A DNA stretch of 64,000 nucleotides, taken from positions 1 through 64,000 of the forward strand of contig JAEINP010000004.1 in assembly GCA_016342355.1 (NCBI GenBank), in the 5' to 3' direction. Origin of the DNA: Desulfatibacillum sp. GTDB lineage: Bacteria; Desulfobacterota; Desulfobacteria; Desulfobacterales; Desulfatibacillaceae. A model generated the notes under the pieces. It worked only from the letters and a program-made list of their open reading frames with translations. It did no database searches and was not told where the DNA came from. Made by a program: the position numbers and the translations under genes. Each line of letters opens with the position of its first letter. Position 1 is the first letter of the stretch. Positions 54,104-63,205 of the stretch are shown here, piece after piece.

Positions 54104-54135
54104 TTTCTGCCCCACGTTATTTTGTTGACCAGCCT

Positions 54136-54173
54136 TTCCCCGTCCTGCTTGCAGGATGGGGAAGACTTTTTTT
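54136..54173 (+). terminator. rho-independent terminator after pal
   Basis: 12-bp stem TTCCCCGTCCTG (54136-54147) / CAGGATGGGGAA (54152-54163) with one G-T wobble, tetraloop CTTG, then seven Ts (54167-54173). It separates pal from cpoB. Confidence 0.8.
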
Positions 54174-54214
54174 CGTAAGTCGCCTTTTTCTGTCAATCTC
54201 CTTGGAGGGACCGC

Positions 54215-55114
54215 ATGGTCGGGATCAATCAAAAGCCTATTTTGGCAGGCTGTTTGAAACCTTTTCCCAAATATCTTCTCTTTGTTCTGTTGGTGTGCCT
54301 GATTATTGCGCCGGGTTGCGCCACACAGGATGATCTTGTGGTGGTGTACAACAGGGTAATCAGCCTGGAAGGCCAGCAAAAGGAAGCCGCCGCCGACAGG
54401 GAGCAAATGCGGGATCGCCTTGACGAGTCTCTTACCAATGCAGAGAGAGACATAGCCAAACTGCGTGAGGATGTGGCGGAAATCCGCGCAAACACCAATA
54501 GTTTACGCAACGAAATCCGGTCCATAAACGGCCTCATGGAAGAGCAGGGCTATCAGTTGAGGAGCAAAGTCGGCTCGGTGGAGTCCACCGGAGGAAAGGC
54601 CCAGGAAAACGTGGCTATTCTGGAAGCCCGTGTGGAATCCATGCGTGAAACGCTCTTGAGAATGGAGTCCTATCTTGGCATGGAAGGCGGTGCAACTCCC
54701 GCCCAAGCCACTCCCGGTGAAACCACGGCTACGCCCCAGGAGTTGGACGAAGACCAGGCTTACGCCCAGGCCAAGAAGGATTTTGACGAATTGCGCCTGG
54801 AGGCTGCCCGGGAAGGGTTCAAATCTTTCCTGACCCGTTTTCCCAATTCCTCCAAGGCGGACAATGCCCTGTTCTGGATGGGTGAGACTTTTTTCAAGGA
54901 AAAATGGTACGAAAAAGCCATTCTCCAATATCAGGAAGTCATAGAAAAATATCCCAAAGCCAACAAGGTGCCTGCCGCCTATTTCAAGCAGGGACTTGCC
55001 TTTTCCATGTTGGGCGACAATTCCAATGCCAGGCTCATTTGGACGGAATTGATCAAAAAATTCCCATCTTCCCCGGAAGCGGGATGGGCGCAAAAAAAAC
55101 TGGACGCCCTTTAG
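54215..55114 (+). CDS. cpoB: Tol-associated TPR protein CpoB/YbgF, lipoprotein form
   Basis: 299 residues. The N-terminus ends in LLVCLIIAPGC, a lipobox-like signal with Cys35 as the modified residue; the Escherichia coli protein is instead a soluble periplasmic protein. Then a coiled-coil trimerisation region (~45-115) and three C-terminal TPR-type repeats (~175-299: YAQAKKDFDELRLEAAREGF, NALFWMGETFFKEKWYEKAI, PAAYFKQGLAFSMLGD). It coordinates wall synthesis with Tol in other bacteria. GGAGG precedes the ATG. Despite the terminator upstream, I see no clear promoter for it. Confidence 0.88.
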   Translation: MVGINQKPILAGCLKPFPKYLLFVLLVCLIIAPGCATQDDLVVVYNRVISLEGQQKEAAADREQMRDRLDESLTNAERDIAKLREDVAEIRANTNSLRNEIRSINGLMEEQGYQLRSKVGSVESTGGKAQENVAILEARVESMRETLLRMESYLGMEGGATPAQATPGETTATPQELDEDQAYAQAKKDFDELRLEAAREGFKSFLTRFPNSSKADNALFWMGETFFKEKWYEKAILQYQEVIEKYPKANKVPAAYFKQGLAFSMLGDNSNARLIWTELIKKFPSSPEAGWAQKKLDAL

Positions 55115-55184
55115 GGCTTGTTTTGATTTGCCGGAAGCGGGAAATGCTTTTGCCTGTCATCCATTGTTCCCAGAGTGATTTGCC

Positions 55185-55691
55185 TTGAAGGTCCTGGGCA
55201 TAGATCCGGGCCTTGCCAGCACCGGGGTGGCCCTGGTGAACGGGACATCATCCCAGGTCATGGGCTATTCCTTTGGCATCATTACCACACCTCCCGAGTT
55301 GCCGCTCAGCGACCGCCTGATTCTTATCTACAACCGCATCCGGGAAATCACCGAGTCGGAAAAACCCGACCTCATGGTGGTCGAGGATATTTTTTCCCTT
55401 GGCATCTATCCCCAATCCGGCATAACCTTGGGAAAAGTGACGGGGGCCATATTAGTGGCGGGCTGCCACAGCAGTATTCCCGTGCGGGAAGTGCCGGTAA
55501 GGGAAGTAAAAAAAATCCTCACTGGTAACGGCGCTGCTGATAAAAACCAACTGGAACGGTCCGTTCGCCAGCATTTGGGCAGGGAAGAGCCGGTAAAGCC
55601 CTCCCATGCGTCGGACGCACTGGCCCTGGCCCTGATCGGCCTTTATCGCGGAGAGAAATATCTGAGGGAAGACCTTGATCGGATATCTTGA
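55185..55691 (+). CDS. ruvC: Holliday junction resolvase RuvC
   Basis: 168-residue endonuclease that cuts Holliday junctions. The acidic active site is visible: Asp7 (GIDPGLASTG), Glu67 (VVEDIFSLG) and, at the C-terminal end, His141 and Asp144 (HASDALALAL). The start is TTG with a weak GAGTGA site. It overlaps ruvA by 17 bases. Confidence 0.95.
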   Translation: MKVLGIDPGLASTGVALVNGTSSQVMGYSFGIITTPPELPLSDRLILIYNRIREITESEKPDLMVVEDIFSLGIYPQSGITLGKVTGAILVAGCHSSIPVREVPVREVKKILTGNGAADKNQLERSVRQHLGREEPVKPSHASDALALALIGLYRGEKYLREDLDRIS

Positions 55692-56289
55692 AGGAAAAAT
55701 ACTCCACCGGCAAGGGGAGCGGCTGATGATCCTGGCCGGCGGCGTGGGTTACGAAGTTCTTTTGCCTGCGTATGTCAGCATCGCCATGACTGAAGGCATA
55801 GGGGATGGTACGAGCCTGTATATTTACTATCACCAAACGGAAAAACAGCCCAAGCCAGTGCTGATCGGATTCAATTCCCTGGAAGAACGGGAGTTTTTCG
55901 AGCGATTTATTTCCGTGGAAGCCATCGGTCCCATCAAGGCTGTTTCAGCCCTGTGCATCCCCATAGGAGAAATCGCCGCAGCCATAGAAAACAAGGACTC
56001 CGGAGCCTTGCGCAAACTTAAGGGCATCGGGGCCAGGACCGCGGAAAAAATCATAGCCACCCTTAGGGGAAAAATGGCGGGCTTTGCCGCGGCGTCTACC
56101 GGAACTGGCGCCGGACCTGCTCCTGTGGAAGAAAATTACCATCTTTTGGTGTTGGACGTGCTGGTCAATCAATTGGGCCACAAAGGGGCGGAAGCCAAGG
56201 ATCTTATTAACCAGGCCTTAAAGCGTAATCCCGGCATATCAGGGCCCGAGGAATTGTTTGACGAAATATACCGGGGAGAAACCGGGTAA
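55675..56289 (+). CDS. ruvA: Holliday junction branch-migration subunit RuvA
   Basis: 204 residues: N-terminal OB fold (IGYLEGKILHRQGERLMILAGGVGYEVLLP), the helix-hairpin-helix domain (ISVEAIGPIKAVSAL, LRKLKGIGARTAEKIIATLRGK) and a C-terminal RuvB-binding domain after a Gly/Ala/Pro hinge. Start TTG with GAGG seven bases before it. Its stop directly abuts the ruvB ATG. Confidence 0.95.
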   Translation: MIGYLEGKILHRQGERLMILAGGVGYEVLLPAYVSIAMTEGIGDGTSLYIYYHQTEKQPKPVLIGFNSLEEREFFERFISVEAIGPIKAVSALCIPIGEIAAAIENKDSGALRKLKGIGARTAEKIIATLRGKMAGFAAASTGTGAGPAPVEENYHLLVLDVLVNQLGHKGAEAKDLINQALKRNPGISGPEELFDEIYRGETG

Positions 56290-57339
56290 ATGGACGGAGA
56301 AAATAAAAAAAGCTGGTTTTCGGAATCCACCGGGGTCATGTGTCCTGTGGAAAGCCCTGTGGACAAAGCCCCGGAGCTCATCTCCCTGCGTCCCGAACGC
56401 CTGGACGAGTACGTGGGCCAGAAGGACGCGGTGGAAACCCTTAAAATTGCTATCGAGGCGGCCTTGGGCCGTGACGAAGCCCTGGACCACACTCTTTTCC
56501 ACGGCCCTCCCGGCCTGGGAAAAACCACCCTGGCCCACATCATCGCCAACGAACTGGGCTCGCGCCTGACCGTGACTTCCGGTCCTGCCCTGGAAAAAGG
56601 CGGGGACCTTTTAGGCCTGTTGACCCACCTGGAAGAAAAGGACGTCCTGTTCGTGGATGAAATCCATCGGATTCCCAAAGTCGTGGAGGAGTTGCTGTAC
56701 CCTGCCATGGAGGATTTCGCCGTTGACTTCATCTTTGACAAGGGCATGCACGCCCGAAGCCACCGGTACCGGCTGAAAAATTTCGTACTGGTGGGCGCCA
56801 CCACCCGGGTGGGACTGTTGTCCGCCCCTTTGCGGGACCGTTTTGGCATATTCCGCAACCTGGATTTTTACGACGAGCCGGACCTGATCAAAATCGCCCG
56901 CCGTTCCGCAATGCTATTGAATGTGGAAATGGACCAGGAAGGCGCCCTGGAACTGGCCCGCAGGTCCCGGGGGACCCCTCGGATAGTCAATCGCCTGTTA
57001 AAACGGGTGCGGGATTACGCCCAGGTGCGCAGCCACGGGTTTATCGACAAAAAGACGGTCGGGGAGTCCCTTCTTTTGGAAGGGGTGGACGAGATGGGCC
57101 TGACCAACCTGGATCGCCGGTACCTGGAAACCATCATCAATTTTTACCAGGGCGGCCCTGTGGGCATAGAAGCCATAGCCGCCACGCTCCAGGAAGAGTC
57201 GGACACCCTGGTGGACGTGGTGGAGCCTTTCCTGCTAAAGATCGGTTATCTCATGCGCACGTCCTCGGGCCGCAAGGCCTCTGAGGCGGCGTACAATCAC
57301 CTGGGTATCACCTGCAAAGGCCAAGTGGGTTTGCTTTAG
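56290..57339 (+). CDS. ruvB: Holliday junction branch-migration ATPase RuvB
   Basis: 349-residue AAA+ motor. Motifs: [11 protein letters not shown] (34-44), Walker [10 protein letters not shown] (72-80), Walker B LFVDEIHR, sensor 1 [18 protein letters not shown] and the C-terminal winged helix with [17 protein letters not shown]. No gap to ruvA; no LexA-like box was noticed upstream of the ruvCAB run. Confidence 0.97.
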   Translation: MDGENKKSWFSESTGVMCPVESPVDKAPELISLRPERLDEYVGQKDAVETLKIAIEAALGRDEALDHTLFHGPPGLGKTTLAHIIANELGSRLTVTSGPALEKGGDLLGLLTHLEEKDVLFVDEIHRIPKVVEELLYPAMEDFAVDFIFDKGMHARSHRYRLKNFVLVGATTRVGLLSAPLRDRFGIFRNLDFYDEPDLIKIARRSAMLLNVEMDQEGALELARRSRGTPRIVNRLLKRVRDYAQVRSHGFIDKKTVGESLLLEGVDEMGLTNLDRRYLETIINFYQGGPVGIEAIAATLQEESDTLVDVVEPFLLKIGYLMRTSSGRKASEAAYNHLGITCKGQVGLL

Positions 57340-57400
57340 AAGATTGCCCCTGTTACTGTGTTCAAAATTCTAACGGGTAATGAATTACCTTGAGGGCGCC

Positions 57401-58204
57401 ATGGGCATTATCACCTTGCTGACGGATTTCGGACTGACCGACGAGTACGTGGGGGTCATGAAGGGCGTTATCCTGGGGATCAACCCCGGGGCTAAAATTG
57501 TGGACCTCACCCATCATGTGCCGGCCCAGAGTATTCGGGCAGCCTCGTTCATTTTAAAAACCAGCTATGACTATTTTCCAGCCGGTACGGTCCATGTGGC
57601 TGTGGTGGACCCCCATGTGGGATCGGAAAGGAAAATTTTGGCCGTTAAAATGAGAGACCATTACTTTCTCTCGCCGGATAACGGACTTCTTGTTCCCCTC
57701 CTGGAGGATGCCCAGGACCCTCTCATTGTTTCCATCGCAAATCACGAACTGTGCCTTCCTTTTATAAGCCATACTTTCCATGGCAGAGACATATTCGCGC
57801 CTGTGGCGGCCCATCTTTCCCTGGGGTTGGATTTGGAAAAACTGGGGCCAAGCCTTCCATTTGAAGACATTCAAAAATTCGAACAATCCCGGGAAGAACA
57901 AAAGGATGAACTATTACTGGGCCAGGTGGTCTGGGCGGACCATTTCGGCAATTTGCTCACCACCGTCAGCCAGGCAGGCCTGAAGATTTTTACTCAAGGG
58001 AGATCTTTGGACGACCTGAGCATTGAGATTAACGGCCATAAAATTTCAGGAATTGTGGATACCTATGTCCAGGCCCACCCCGGCTCCCTGGTAGCCCTTA
58101 TTGGCAGCCGGGGATTTTTGGAAATTGCGGTGAGCATGGGCAACGCCAAGGAGCAGTTGCAGGCAGGCCCGGGCGCCCGGGTAGCCATCAGCTTTTCCAG
58201 GTAA
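57401..58204 (+). CDS. S-adenosylmethionine hydrolase, adenosine-forming (DUF62 family)
   Basis: 267 residues of the SAM hydroxide adenosyltransferase family, related to fluorinase and chlorinase, which splits SAM into adenosine and methionine with water. Family marks: ITLLTDFGLTDEYVGVMKGVI (N-terminal Asp near residue 8), VAVVDPHVGSERK, YFLSPDNGLLVPLL and the C-terminal-domain WADHFGNLLTTVS. No chlorinase-type insertion loop was noticed. ATG 57401 is preceded by GAGG; seven codons upstream are also open. It is 61 bases after ruvB and its end overlaps the next gene's end on the other strand by 17 bases. Confidence 0.88.
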   Translation: MGIITLLTDFGLTDEYVGVMKGVILGINPGAKIVDLTHHVPAQSIRAASFILKTSYDYFPAGTVHVAVVDPHVGSERKILAVKMRDHYFLSPDNGLLVPLLEDAQDPLIVSIANHELCLPFISHTFHGRDIFAPVAAHLSLGLDLEKLGPSLPFEDIQKFEQSREEQKDELLLGQVVWADHFGNLLTTVSQAGLKIFTQGRSLDDLSIEINGHKISGIVDTYVQAHPGSLVALIGSRGFLEIAVSMGNAKEQLQAGPGARVAISFSR

Positions 58205-58940
58205 ATTCACAATACACCGGGTAATGGTCAGAGGGATGGACTCCCAAAAATTTATCCCGGACTATTTTTCGGCTGCTTTTCACAGGTTCAATCTTTTCCT
58301 TGTAAAGAATCCAGTCTATCCGCTTGCCGTCCGCCCTGCCCGTGAATTTGTGATGGGTGCCTCCAAACCGCTTATCAAAGGGGTCTGAGAATCCCCCCTC
58401 CGCAAAAGTCTGGTGGCAGGGGCTGTCTGGCTCCGCATTAAAATCACCCATGACCAGGATCGGCTCGCCCGGGGCAAAGCCCTCCAGCATATTCATTAGT
58501 AAATTGGCGCTGCGCACCTGGACCTCGCTTTTGAAATCAAAATGGGTGTCCGCACAGGCCAAAATTTCACCTTCCTTTTCCAATAAGGCCATGGTGCATT
58601 GCCGGGGCCACCTGGAGTCCTCCCATTTGCTTTCCACATCCGGGGTATCGCTAAGGAAAATATGCCTATGGGCTTTCAGACTCCATGGCTCTTTATAAAA
58701 CAGGATGTTGCTTTGCCAGAAATCCGGGGCCTTTTTCCTGAATCCCACATGGGCATATTCTTCCAGGTGTTGAATAAAGTATTCCGCCTGAAAGTCATTG
58801 GCTTCCTGCACGGCCAGAATGTCGGGATGATAGGTTTTGAATAGCTTCAAGAGGGCTTCTTTCCGGAATTCCCACCCATGGTCCCCGTCATCGGCCCTGC
58901 CAAAACGCAAATTGGCTGTCATTGCTGAAAAAGAATCCAT
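58188..58940 (-). CDS. endonuclease/exonuclease/phosphatase family protein
   Basis: 250 residues with the DNase I-like fold: N-terminal MTANLRFGRADDG, DILAVQEANDFQ (metal-binding Glu), ILVMGDFNAEPDSP (catalytic Asp-Asn pair), and C-terminal RIDWILYKEK and VHPSDHYPVYCEF (Asp-His). All expected catalytic residues are present. Substrate could be nucleic acid or a phosphoester; no signal peptide. ATG 58940 sits 2 bases after the CYTH gene stop (TGATAATG). Confidence 0.82.
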   Translation of the reverse strand: MDSFSAMTANLRFGRADDGDHGWEFRKEALLKLFKTYHPDILAVQEANDFQAEYFIQHLEEYAHVGFRKKAPDFWQSNILFYKEPWSLKAHRHIFLSDTPDVESKWEDSRWPRQCTMALLEKEGEILACADTHFDFKSEVQVRSANLLMNMLEGFAPGEPILVMGDFNAEPDSPCHQTFAEGGFSDPFDKRFGGTHHKFTGRADGKRIDWILYKEKIEPVKSSRKIVRDKFLGVHPSDHYPVYCEFTWKS

Positions 58941-58942
58941 TA

Positions 58943-59551
58943 TCAAACCTTGCCGGCAAAAAATTGATCAAGATATCGGTCCATTTGTATGGTATGGCCT
59001 TCAAAGGCTTGGAAAGTAAAATCCCGGGACTCAATCCCCTCCCCTTTTCGGATGATTTCAAATATTTGCATATAATTCAGAATAATGCGCTTGTCCCAAT
59101 CCTGCTCCAATTTTCCGGCCAATTCCCGAATAGGGGATCTTCGGCCCTCCAACTCTAAAAATGTCCCGCAGGGCATGGTGTCCAACAGGATTTTGGTTTG
59201 ATCCAGGACAAAACTTTCCCGCCATTTTTCATATTTGCGGACTGGCCCAAATCCCAGGGACTGGAGAATTTGCTCCGAACGTTCAAAGCTGTTTACTTCA
59301 ATTTCAAGCTCTTTAACTATTTTGAACGATGGATCTGACCCTGGAACCGGCTCCTTGTAAGTCAGTGTGATTTTCTTATCCTGTCGTAGCCTGAGAACGG
59401 AAAGTCTATGAAAAAGCTCGTCCTCCCGGTCATACAGAGTATTCTTTTCAAAGGCCCTTCCCCGGGATAATGCCCCCGAACCGAGAATAATCTCTCGGGT
59501 TTTTTCAGGATCAGGACAATAAAACTTTACCTCAATTTCAAGGTCTTCCAT
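58943..59551 (-). CDS. CYTH-domain protein (class IV adenylate cyclase CyaB-like)
   Basis: 202 residues forming a CYTH triphosphate tunnel: the signature ExExK (EIEVK, residues 5-9), TLYDREDELFHRLSVLRLRQDKKITLTYKEP, FVLDQTKILLDTMPCGTFLELEGRR. Two-gene operon with the endonuclease/phosphatase-family gene. Enzymes of this fold make cAMP or hydrolyse thiamine triphosphate or inorganic triphosphate; which one applies here is not settled by the sequence. GGAG six bases before ATG 59551 sets the start; 17 further codons are open upstream. Confidence 0.82.
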   Translation of the reverse strand: MEDLEIEVKFYCPDPEKTREIILGSGALSRGRAFEKNTLYDREDELFHRLSVLRLRQDKKITLTYKEPVPGSDPSFKIVKELEIEVNSFERSEQILQSLGFGPVRKYEKWRESFVLDQTKILLDTMPCGTFLELEGRRSPIRELAGKLEQDWDKRIILNYMQIFEIIRKGEGIESRDFTFQAFEGHTIQMDRYLDQFFAGKV

Positions 59552-59645
59552 GCATAACTCCTTAAAAGCACGCAATATTGACGCGCCATGAATCTTGTGC
59601 AAGGCTCAGTAACGACTCTCCATCCATAGGAGAGCGGAGGCCTGT

Positions 59646-59698
59646 TGTCAATTGGTGATTACAATTGTGTTGACACCCTCCATCATTTGATGGATAAA
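59646..59698 (+). promoter_or_regulatory. promoter and dyads upstream of the frd operon
   Basis: TTGACA (59670-59675), a 17-base spacer and GATAAA (59693-59698). The spacer contains the palindrome CCATCA-TT-TGATGG (59680-59693). Just upstream are TGTCAA (59646-59651), inverted relative to TTGACA, and two CAATTG palindromes (59649-59654, 59662-59667). This is dense enough to suggest an operator. Confidence 0.55.
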
Positions 59699-59805
59699 CT
59701 AGTCATGTAGTCATAGGTCTGTCCTGAACTCCGGGATGGGGGAATGCAGTCCGCACGAATGCGGGAGAATGGGCTGTAGGAATTTCAAATGCATGAGGAG
59801 GTAAA

Positions 59806-60447
59806 ATGGACTGGGTCAAGGGGACGTTTGGAACGTCCATAGGTAAGAAACAACTAATGGCGGTGACCGGGCTGGGTTTTATCGGTTTCCTCACGGGGCA
59901 TCTGCTGGGTAATCTCACGATTTACCTGGGGCCGGAGTCTTTCAATTCCTACGCGGAGCATTTGCACGCGTTGGGGCCGTTGGTAAATATGGCCGAGGTC
60001 GGCCTGCTGCTGTTCGCCACTGTGCACATAAGCACCGGGCTGCTTCTTTTTTACCAGAATTACAAAGCAAGACCGGTGAAATATGTTGGTAAAAAATGGG
60101 CAGGAGGCCGCACGATTTTTTCCGCGACCATGCCGTATACCGGAGTCCTGATTCTCGTGTTTTTGATTATCCATTTAAAGACCTTCCATTTTGTGGATCA
60201 CGACAACCAGACCATATCCCAAATCGCGTCCAATGTTTTTTCCAGTGTGGGATATGTCGTGTTTTACACGTTATCCATGGTTGTGGTGGCCTTTCACGTC
60301 AAGCATGGTTTTTGGAGCGCCTTCCAGACCTTTGGAGCTAACCACGTCAAATACATGCCTGCCATTTTTGTGCTGTCCGCCATTTGCGCGGTCGTGGCTG
60401 GCATAGGATTCGGATTTCTGCCGGTTGTATCCAGGCTGGTATTATAA
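59806..60447 (+). CDS. frdC: fumarate reductase/succinate dehydrogenase cytochrome b subunit
   Basis: 213-residue membrane anchor of the b558 type with five predicted helices and several helix-embedded His residues ([47 protein letters not shown]) that can bind two haems, as in the Wolinella-type dihaem enzyme. It exchanges electrons with menaquinone. AGGAGG precedes the ATG. First of frdC-frdA-frdB, the order expected for this class. Direction (fumarate reduction or succinate oxidation) cannot be read from sequence. Confidence 0.9.
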   Translation: MDWVKGTFGTSIGKKQLMAVTGLGFIGFLTGHLLGNLTIYLGPESFNSYAEHLHALGPLVNMAEVGLLLFATVHISTGLLLFYQNYKARPVKYVGKKWAGGRTIFSATMPYTGVLILVFLIIHLKTFHFVDHDNQTISQIASNVFSSVGYVVFYTLSMVVVAFHVKHGFWSAFQTFGANHVKYMPAIFVLSAICAVVAGIGFGFLPVVSRLVL

Positions 60448-60458
60448 GGAGGGTGATA

Positions 60459-62372
60459 ATGCAATTAGATTCCAAGGCTCCAGGCGGGCCAATAGAGACC
60501 AAGTGGGATCGCCACCGCCAGGACCTGAAACTGGTCAATCCCGCTAACAAAAGAAAATTTGACATCATCGTAGTGGGTTCCGGGCTTGCAGGAGCATCTG
60601 CGGCGGCTTCGCTGGCTGAACTGGGTTATAATGTCAAATGTTTTTGCATCCAGGACAGCCCCAGGCGGGCTCACAGCATCGCGGCCCAAGGCGGCATCAA
60701 TGCTGCCAAGAACTACCCCAATGACGGCGACAGCGTTTTTCGGCTGTTTTACGATACGGTAAAGGGCGGGGACTTCCGCGCCAGGGAAGCCAACGTGTAT
60801 CGCCTTGCCATGTGCAGTAACAGCATCATAGACCAATGCGCGGCCCAAGGCGTCCCCTTTGCCAGGGAATACGGCGGGGGCCTTGCCAACCGGTCTTTTG
60901 GCGGAGCACAGGTTTCCCGCACCTTTTACGCCAGGGGCCAGACAGGCCAGCAGCTTTTGCTTGGAGCTTACAGCGCGCTCATGCGCCAGGTCTCTGTCGG
61001 CAAAGTGGAAATGCTTCCCCGCCGCGAAATGCTGGATCTGGTTCTGGTGAACGGCAAATCCAGGGGAATTATCGTGCGGAACCTCATCACGGGTGAAATG
61101 GAACGCCATGCGGCCCATGCGGTGGTCCTTTGCACCGGGGGTTACGGCAATGCCTATTACCTTTCCACCAACGCCATGGCATGTAATGTCACGGCTGCCT
61201 GGAGATGCCATAAACGGGGCGCTTTGTTCGCCAACCCCTGCTTCACCCAGATTCATCCCACATGCATTCCAGTCCATGGCACCTATCAATCCAAGCTCAC
61301 CCTTATGAGCGAGAGCCTTCGGAACGACGGCCGGGTATGGGTGCCCAAAAAGGCCGATGACCGCAGGAAGCCGGACCAGATTCCCGAGTCTGAGCGCGAC
61401 TATTACCTGGAGCGGAAATACCCCAGCTTCGGCAATTTGGTTCCCCGGGACGTGGCTTCCCGGAACGCCAAGGCCATGTGCGACGAAGGCAAGGGCGTAG
61501 GCTCCACCCAACTGGCCGTGTACCTAGATTTCGCCGAGGCTATCAAACGGGACGGAGAGGATGTCATTCGCAAAAAATACGGCAACCTCTTTGCCATGTA
61601 CGAAAAAATTACTGCGGAGAATCCTTATAAAACTCCCATGATGATCTATCCTGCCATCCATTACGCCATGGGCGGCCTGTGGGTGGACTACAACCTCATG
61701 AGCAACCTGGAAGGCCTGTTTGTCCTGGGCGAAGCCAACTTTTCGGACCACGGCGCCAACCGCCTTGGCGCCAGTGCGCTAATGCAGGGCCTGGCCGACG
61801 GTTACTTTGTCATACCCTACACCATGGGCGGATACCTTGGCGGCGCCGGCCTGGACAGTGTGGACACCAACCATCCCGCCTTCGCCGAGGTGGAAAACGA
61901 ATGCAAGGAACGCGTCAACAAACTCCTTTCCATCAAGGGTTCGCGCACCGTGGACGACATCCACAGAGAGCTTGGCCTGTGCATGTGGGACAACTGCGGC
62001 ATGGCCCGAAACGACGCTGGCCTTACAAAGGCGCTGAACACCATCCCCAAACTTCGGGACGAGTTCTGGCAGAACATCACGGTCCCGGGCGACCAGGGAG
62101 ACTTCAACCAATCTCTTGAAAAGGCCGGAAGAGTGGCTGACTTCCTGGAATTTTCCGAACTGCTGGCCAAGGATGCCCTGGACCGCCGGGAGTCCTGCGG
62201 AGGCCATTTTAACGAGGCTTTCCAGACAGAAGAAAACGAAGCCCTCCGCGATGACGAAAATTGCTGTTACGCGGCAGCCTGGGAATTTACAGGCGTGGGC
62301 AAGGAGCCGGTTCTCCACAAGGAGCCTTTGACCTTTGAGAACGTCCATCTGACGCAAAGGAGCTACAAGTGA
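60459..62372 (+). CDS. frdA: fumarate reductase/succinate dehydrogenase flavoprotein subunit
   Basis: 637 residues: FAD fold [12 protein letters not shown] (38-49), covalent-FAD histidine in [10 protein letters not shown] (His72), substrate-site [12 protein letters not shown] and MGGLWVDYN, and a C-terminal helical domain ending in [14 protein letters not shown] 60459 follows AAGGAGGGTG; the frame is open 25 codons further back over the end of frdC. Its stop overlaps the frdB GTG start. Confidence 0.95.
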   Translation: MQLDSKAPGGPIETKWDRHRQDLKLVNPANKRKFDIIVVGSGLAGASAAASLAELGYNVKCFCIQDSPRRAHSIAAQGGINAAKNYPNDGDSVFRLFYDTVKGGDFRAREANVYRLAMCSNSIIDQCAAQGVPFAREYGGGLANRSFGGAQVSRTFYARGQTGQQLLLGAYSALMRQVSVGKVEMLPRREMLDLVLVNGKSRGIIVRNLITGEMERHAAHAVVLCTGGYGNAYYLSTNAMACNVTAAWRCHKRGALFANPCFTQIHPTCIPVHGTYQSKLTLMSESLRNDGRVWVPKKADDRRKPDQIPESERDYYLERKYPSFGNLVPRDVASRNAKAMCDEGKGVGSTQLAVYLDFAEAIKRDGEDVIRKKYGNLFAMYEKITAENPYKTPMMIYPAIHYAMGGLWVDYNLMSNLEGLFVLGEANFSDHGANRLGASALMQGLADGYFVIPYTMGGYLGGAGLDSVDTNHPAFAEVENECKERVNKLLSIKGSRTVDDIHRELGLCMWDNCGMARNDAGLTKALNTIPKLRDEFWQNITVPGDQGDFNQSLEKAGRVADFLEFSELLAKDALDRRESCGGHFNEAFQTEENEALRDDENCCYAAAWEFTGVGKEPVLHKEPLTFENVHLTQRSYK

Positions 62373-63133
62373 CCAAGAAAATTAATCTCACCCTCAAGGT
62401 TTGGCGCCAAAAAGGCGCTGCCCACAAGGGGGCTCTGGAAACCTATTCCGCGCAGCAAATTTCCACGGACATGTCCTTTCTGGAAATGCTGGATTTAGTG
62501 AACGAAGACCTGACCCTTTCGGGCAAGGAACCCATTGCCTTTGACCACGATTGCCGCGAAGGCATCTGCGGCATGTGCGGCGCCATGGTCAATGGCCGGG
62601 CCCATGGCCCTGAAAAGGGAACCACCCTGTGCCAGCTTCATATGCGCCATTTTTCCGACGGCGACACCATCATGATCGAGCCATGGCGCGCCATGGCCTT
62701 CAAGGTGGTCAAGGATCTGGTGGTGGACAGGAGCGCCTTTGACAAGATTATCGCCGCAGGCGGCTATGTGTCCGTTAACACCGGCGGAGCGCCAGACGCC
62801 AACAACATCCCGGTGTACGCCGAGGATGCGGAACTGGCCATGGACGCGGCCCAGTGCATCGGTTGCGGGGCCTGCGTGGCTTCCTGCCCCAATGCTTCGG
62901 CCATGCTGTTCACTTCCGCCAAGGTTTCCCAACTGGCTCTCCTTCCCCAGGGCAAGGTGGAGGCGGACAAACGGGTGCTTTCCATGCTCCGTTGCATGGA
63001 CGAGCTGGGCTTTGGCAATTGTTCCAATGAAAGGGAGTGCGAGGCCGAATGCCCCAAGGAAATCAACATCACCAACATCGCCCGCATGAACCGGGGCTTT
63101 TTGAAAGCCGCCCTGTTCTCACGACATAAATAA
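62369..63133 (+). CDS. frdB: fumarate reductase/succinate dehydrogenase iron-sulfur subunit
   Basis: 254 residues with three clusters: [2Fe-2S] Cys62, 67, 70 and 88 (CREGICGMC ... TTLC), [4Fe-4S] from CIGCGAC (162-168) plus Cys227, and [3Fe-4S] from Cys172, 217 and 223. It wires the flavoprotein to the cytochrome b. GTG start in a GTGA overlap with frdA. A bidirectional terminator follows. Confidence 0.95.
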   Translation: MTKKINLTLKVWRQKGAAHKGALETYSAQQISTDMSFLEMLDLVNEDLTLSGKEPIAFDHDCREGICGMCGAMVNGRAHGPEKGTTLCQLHMRHFSDGDTIMIEPWRAMAFKVVKDLVVDRSAFDKIIAAGGYVSVNTGGAPDANNIPVYAEDAELAMDAAQCIGCGACVASCPNASAMLFTSAKVSQLALLPQGKVEADKRVLSMLRCMDELGFGNCSNERECEAECPKEINITNIARMNRGFLKAALFSRHK

Positions 63134-63140
63134 ACGCAAA

Positions 63141-63173
63141 GGGGGAACTTTTCGATTTATGAAAAGTTCCCCC
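63141..63173. terminator. bidirectional terminator between frdB and rseP
   Basis: Perfect 13-bp stem GGGGGAACTTTTC (63141-63153) / GAAAAGTTCCCCC (63161-63173), loop GATTTAT. It stands between converging genes, 7 bases past the frdB stop and 32 bases from the rseP stop. Confidence 0.75.
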
Positions 63174-63205
63174 TGTTATCATTTCAAAATAGTTGTCCCT
63201 GCCTC

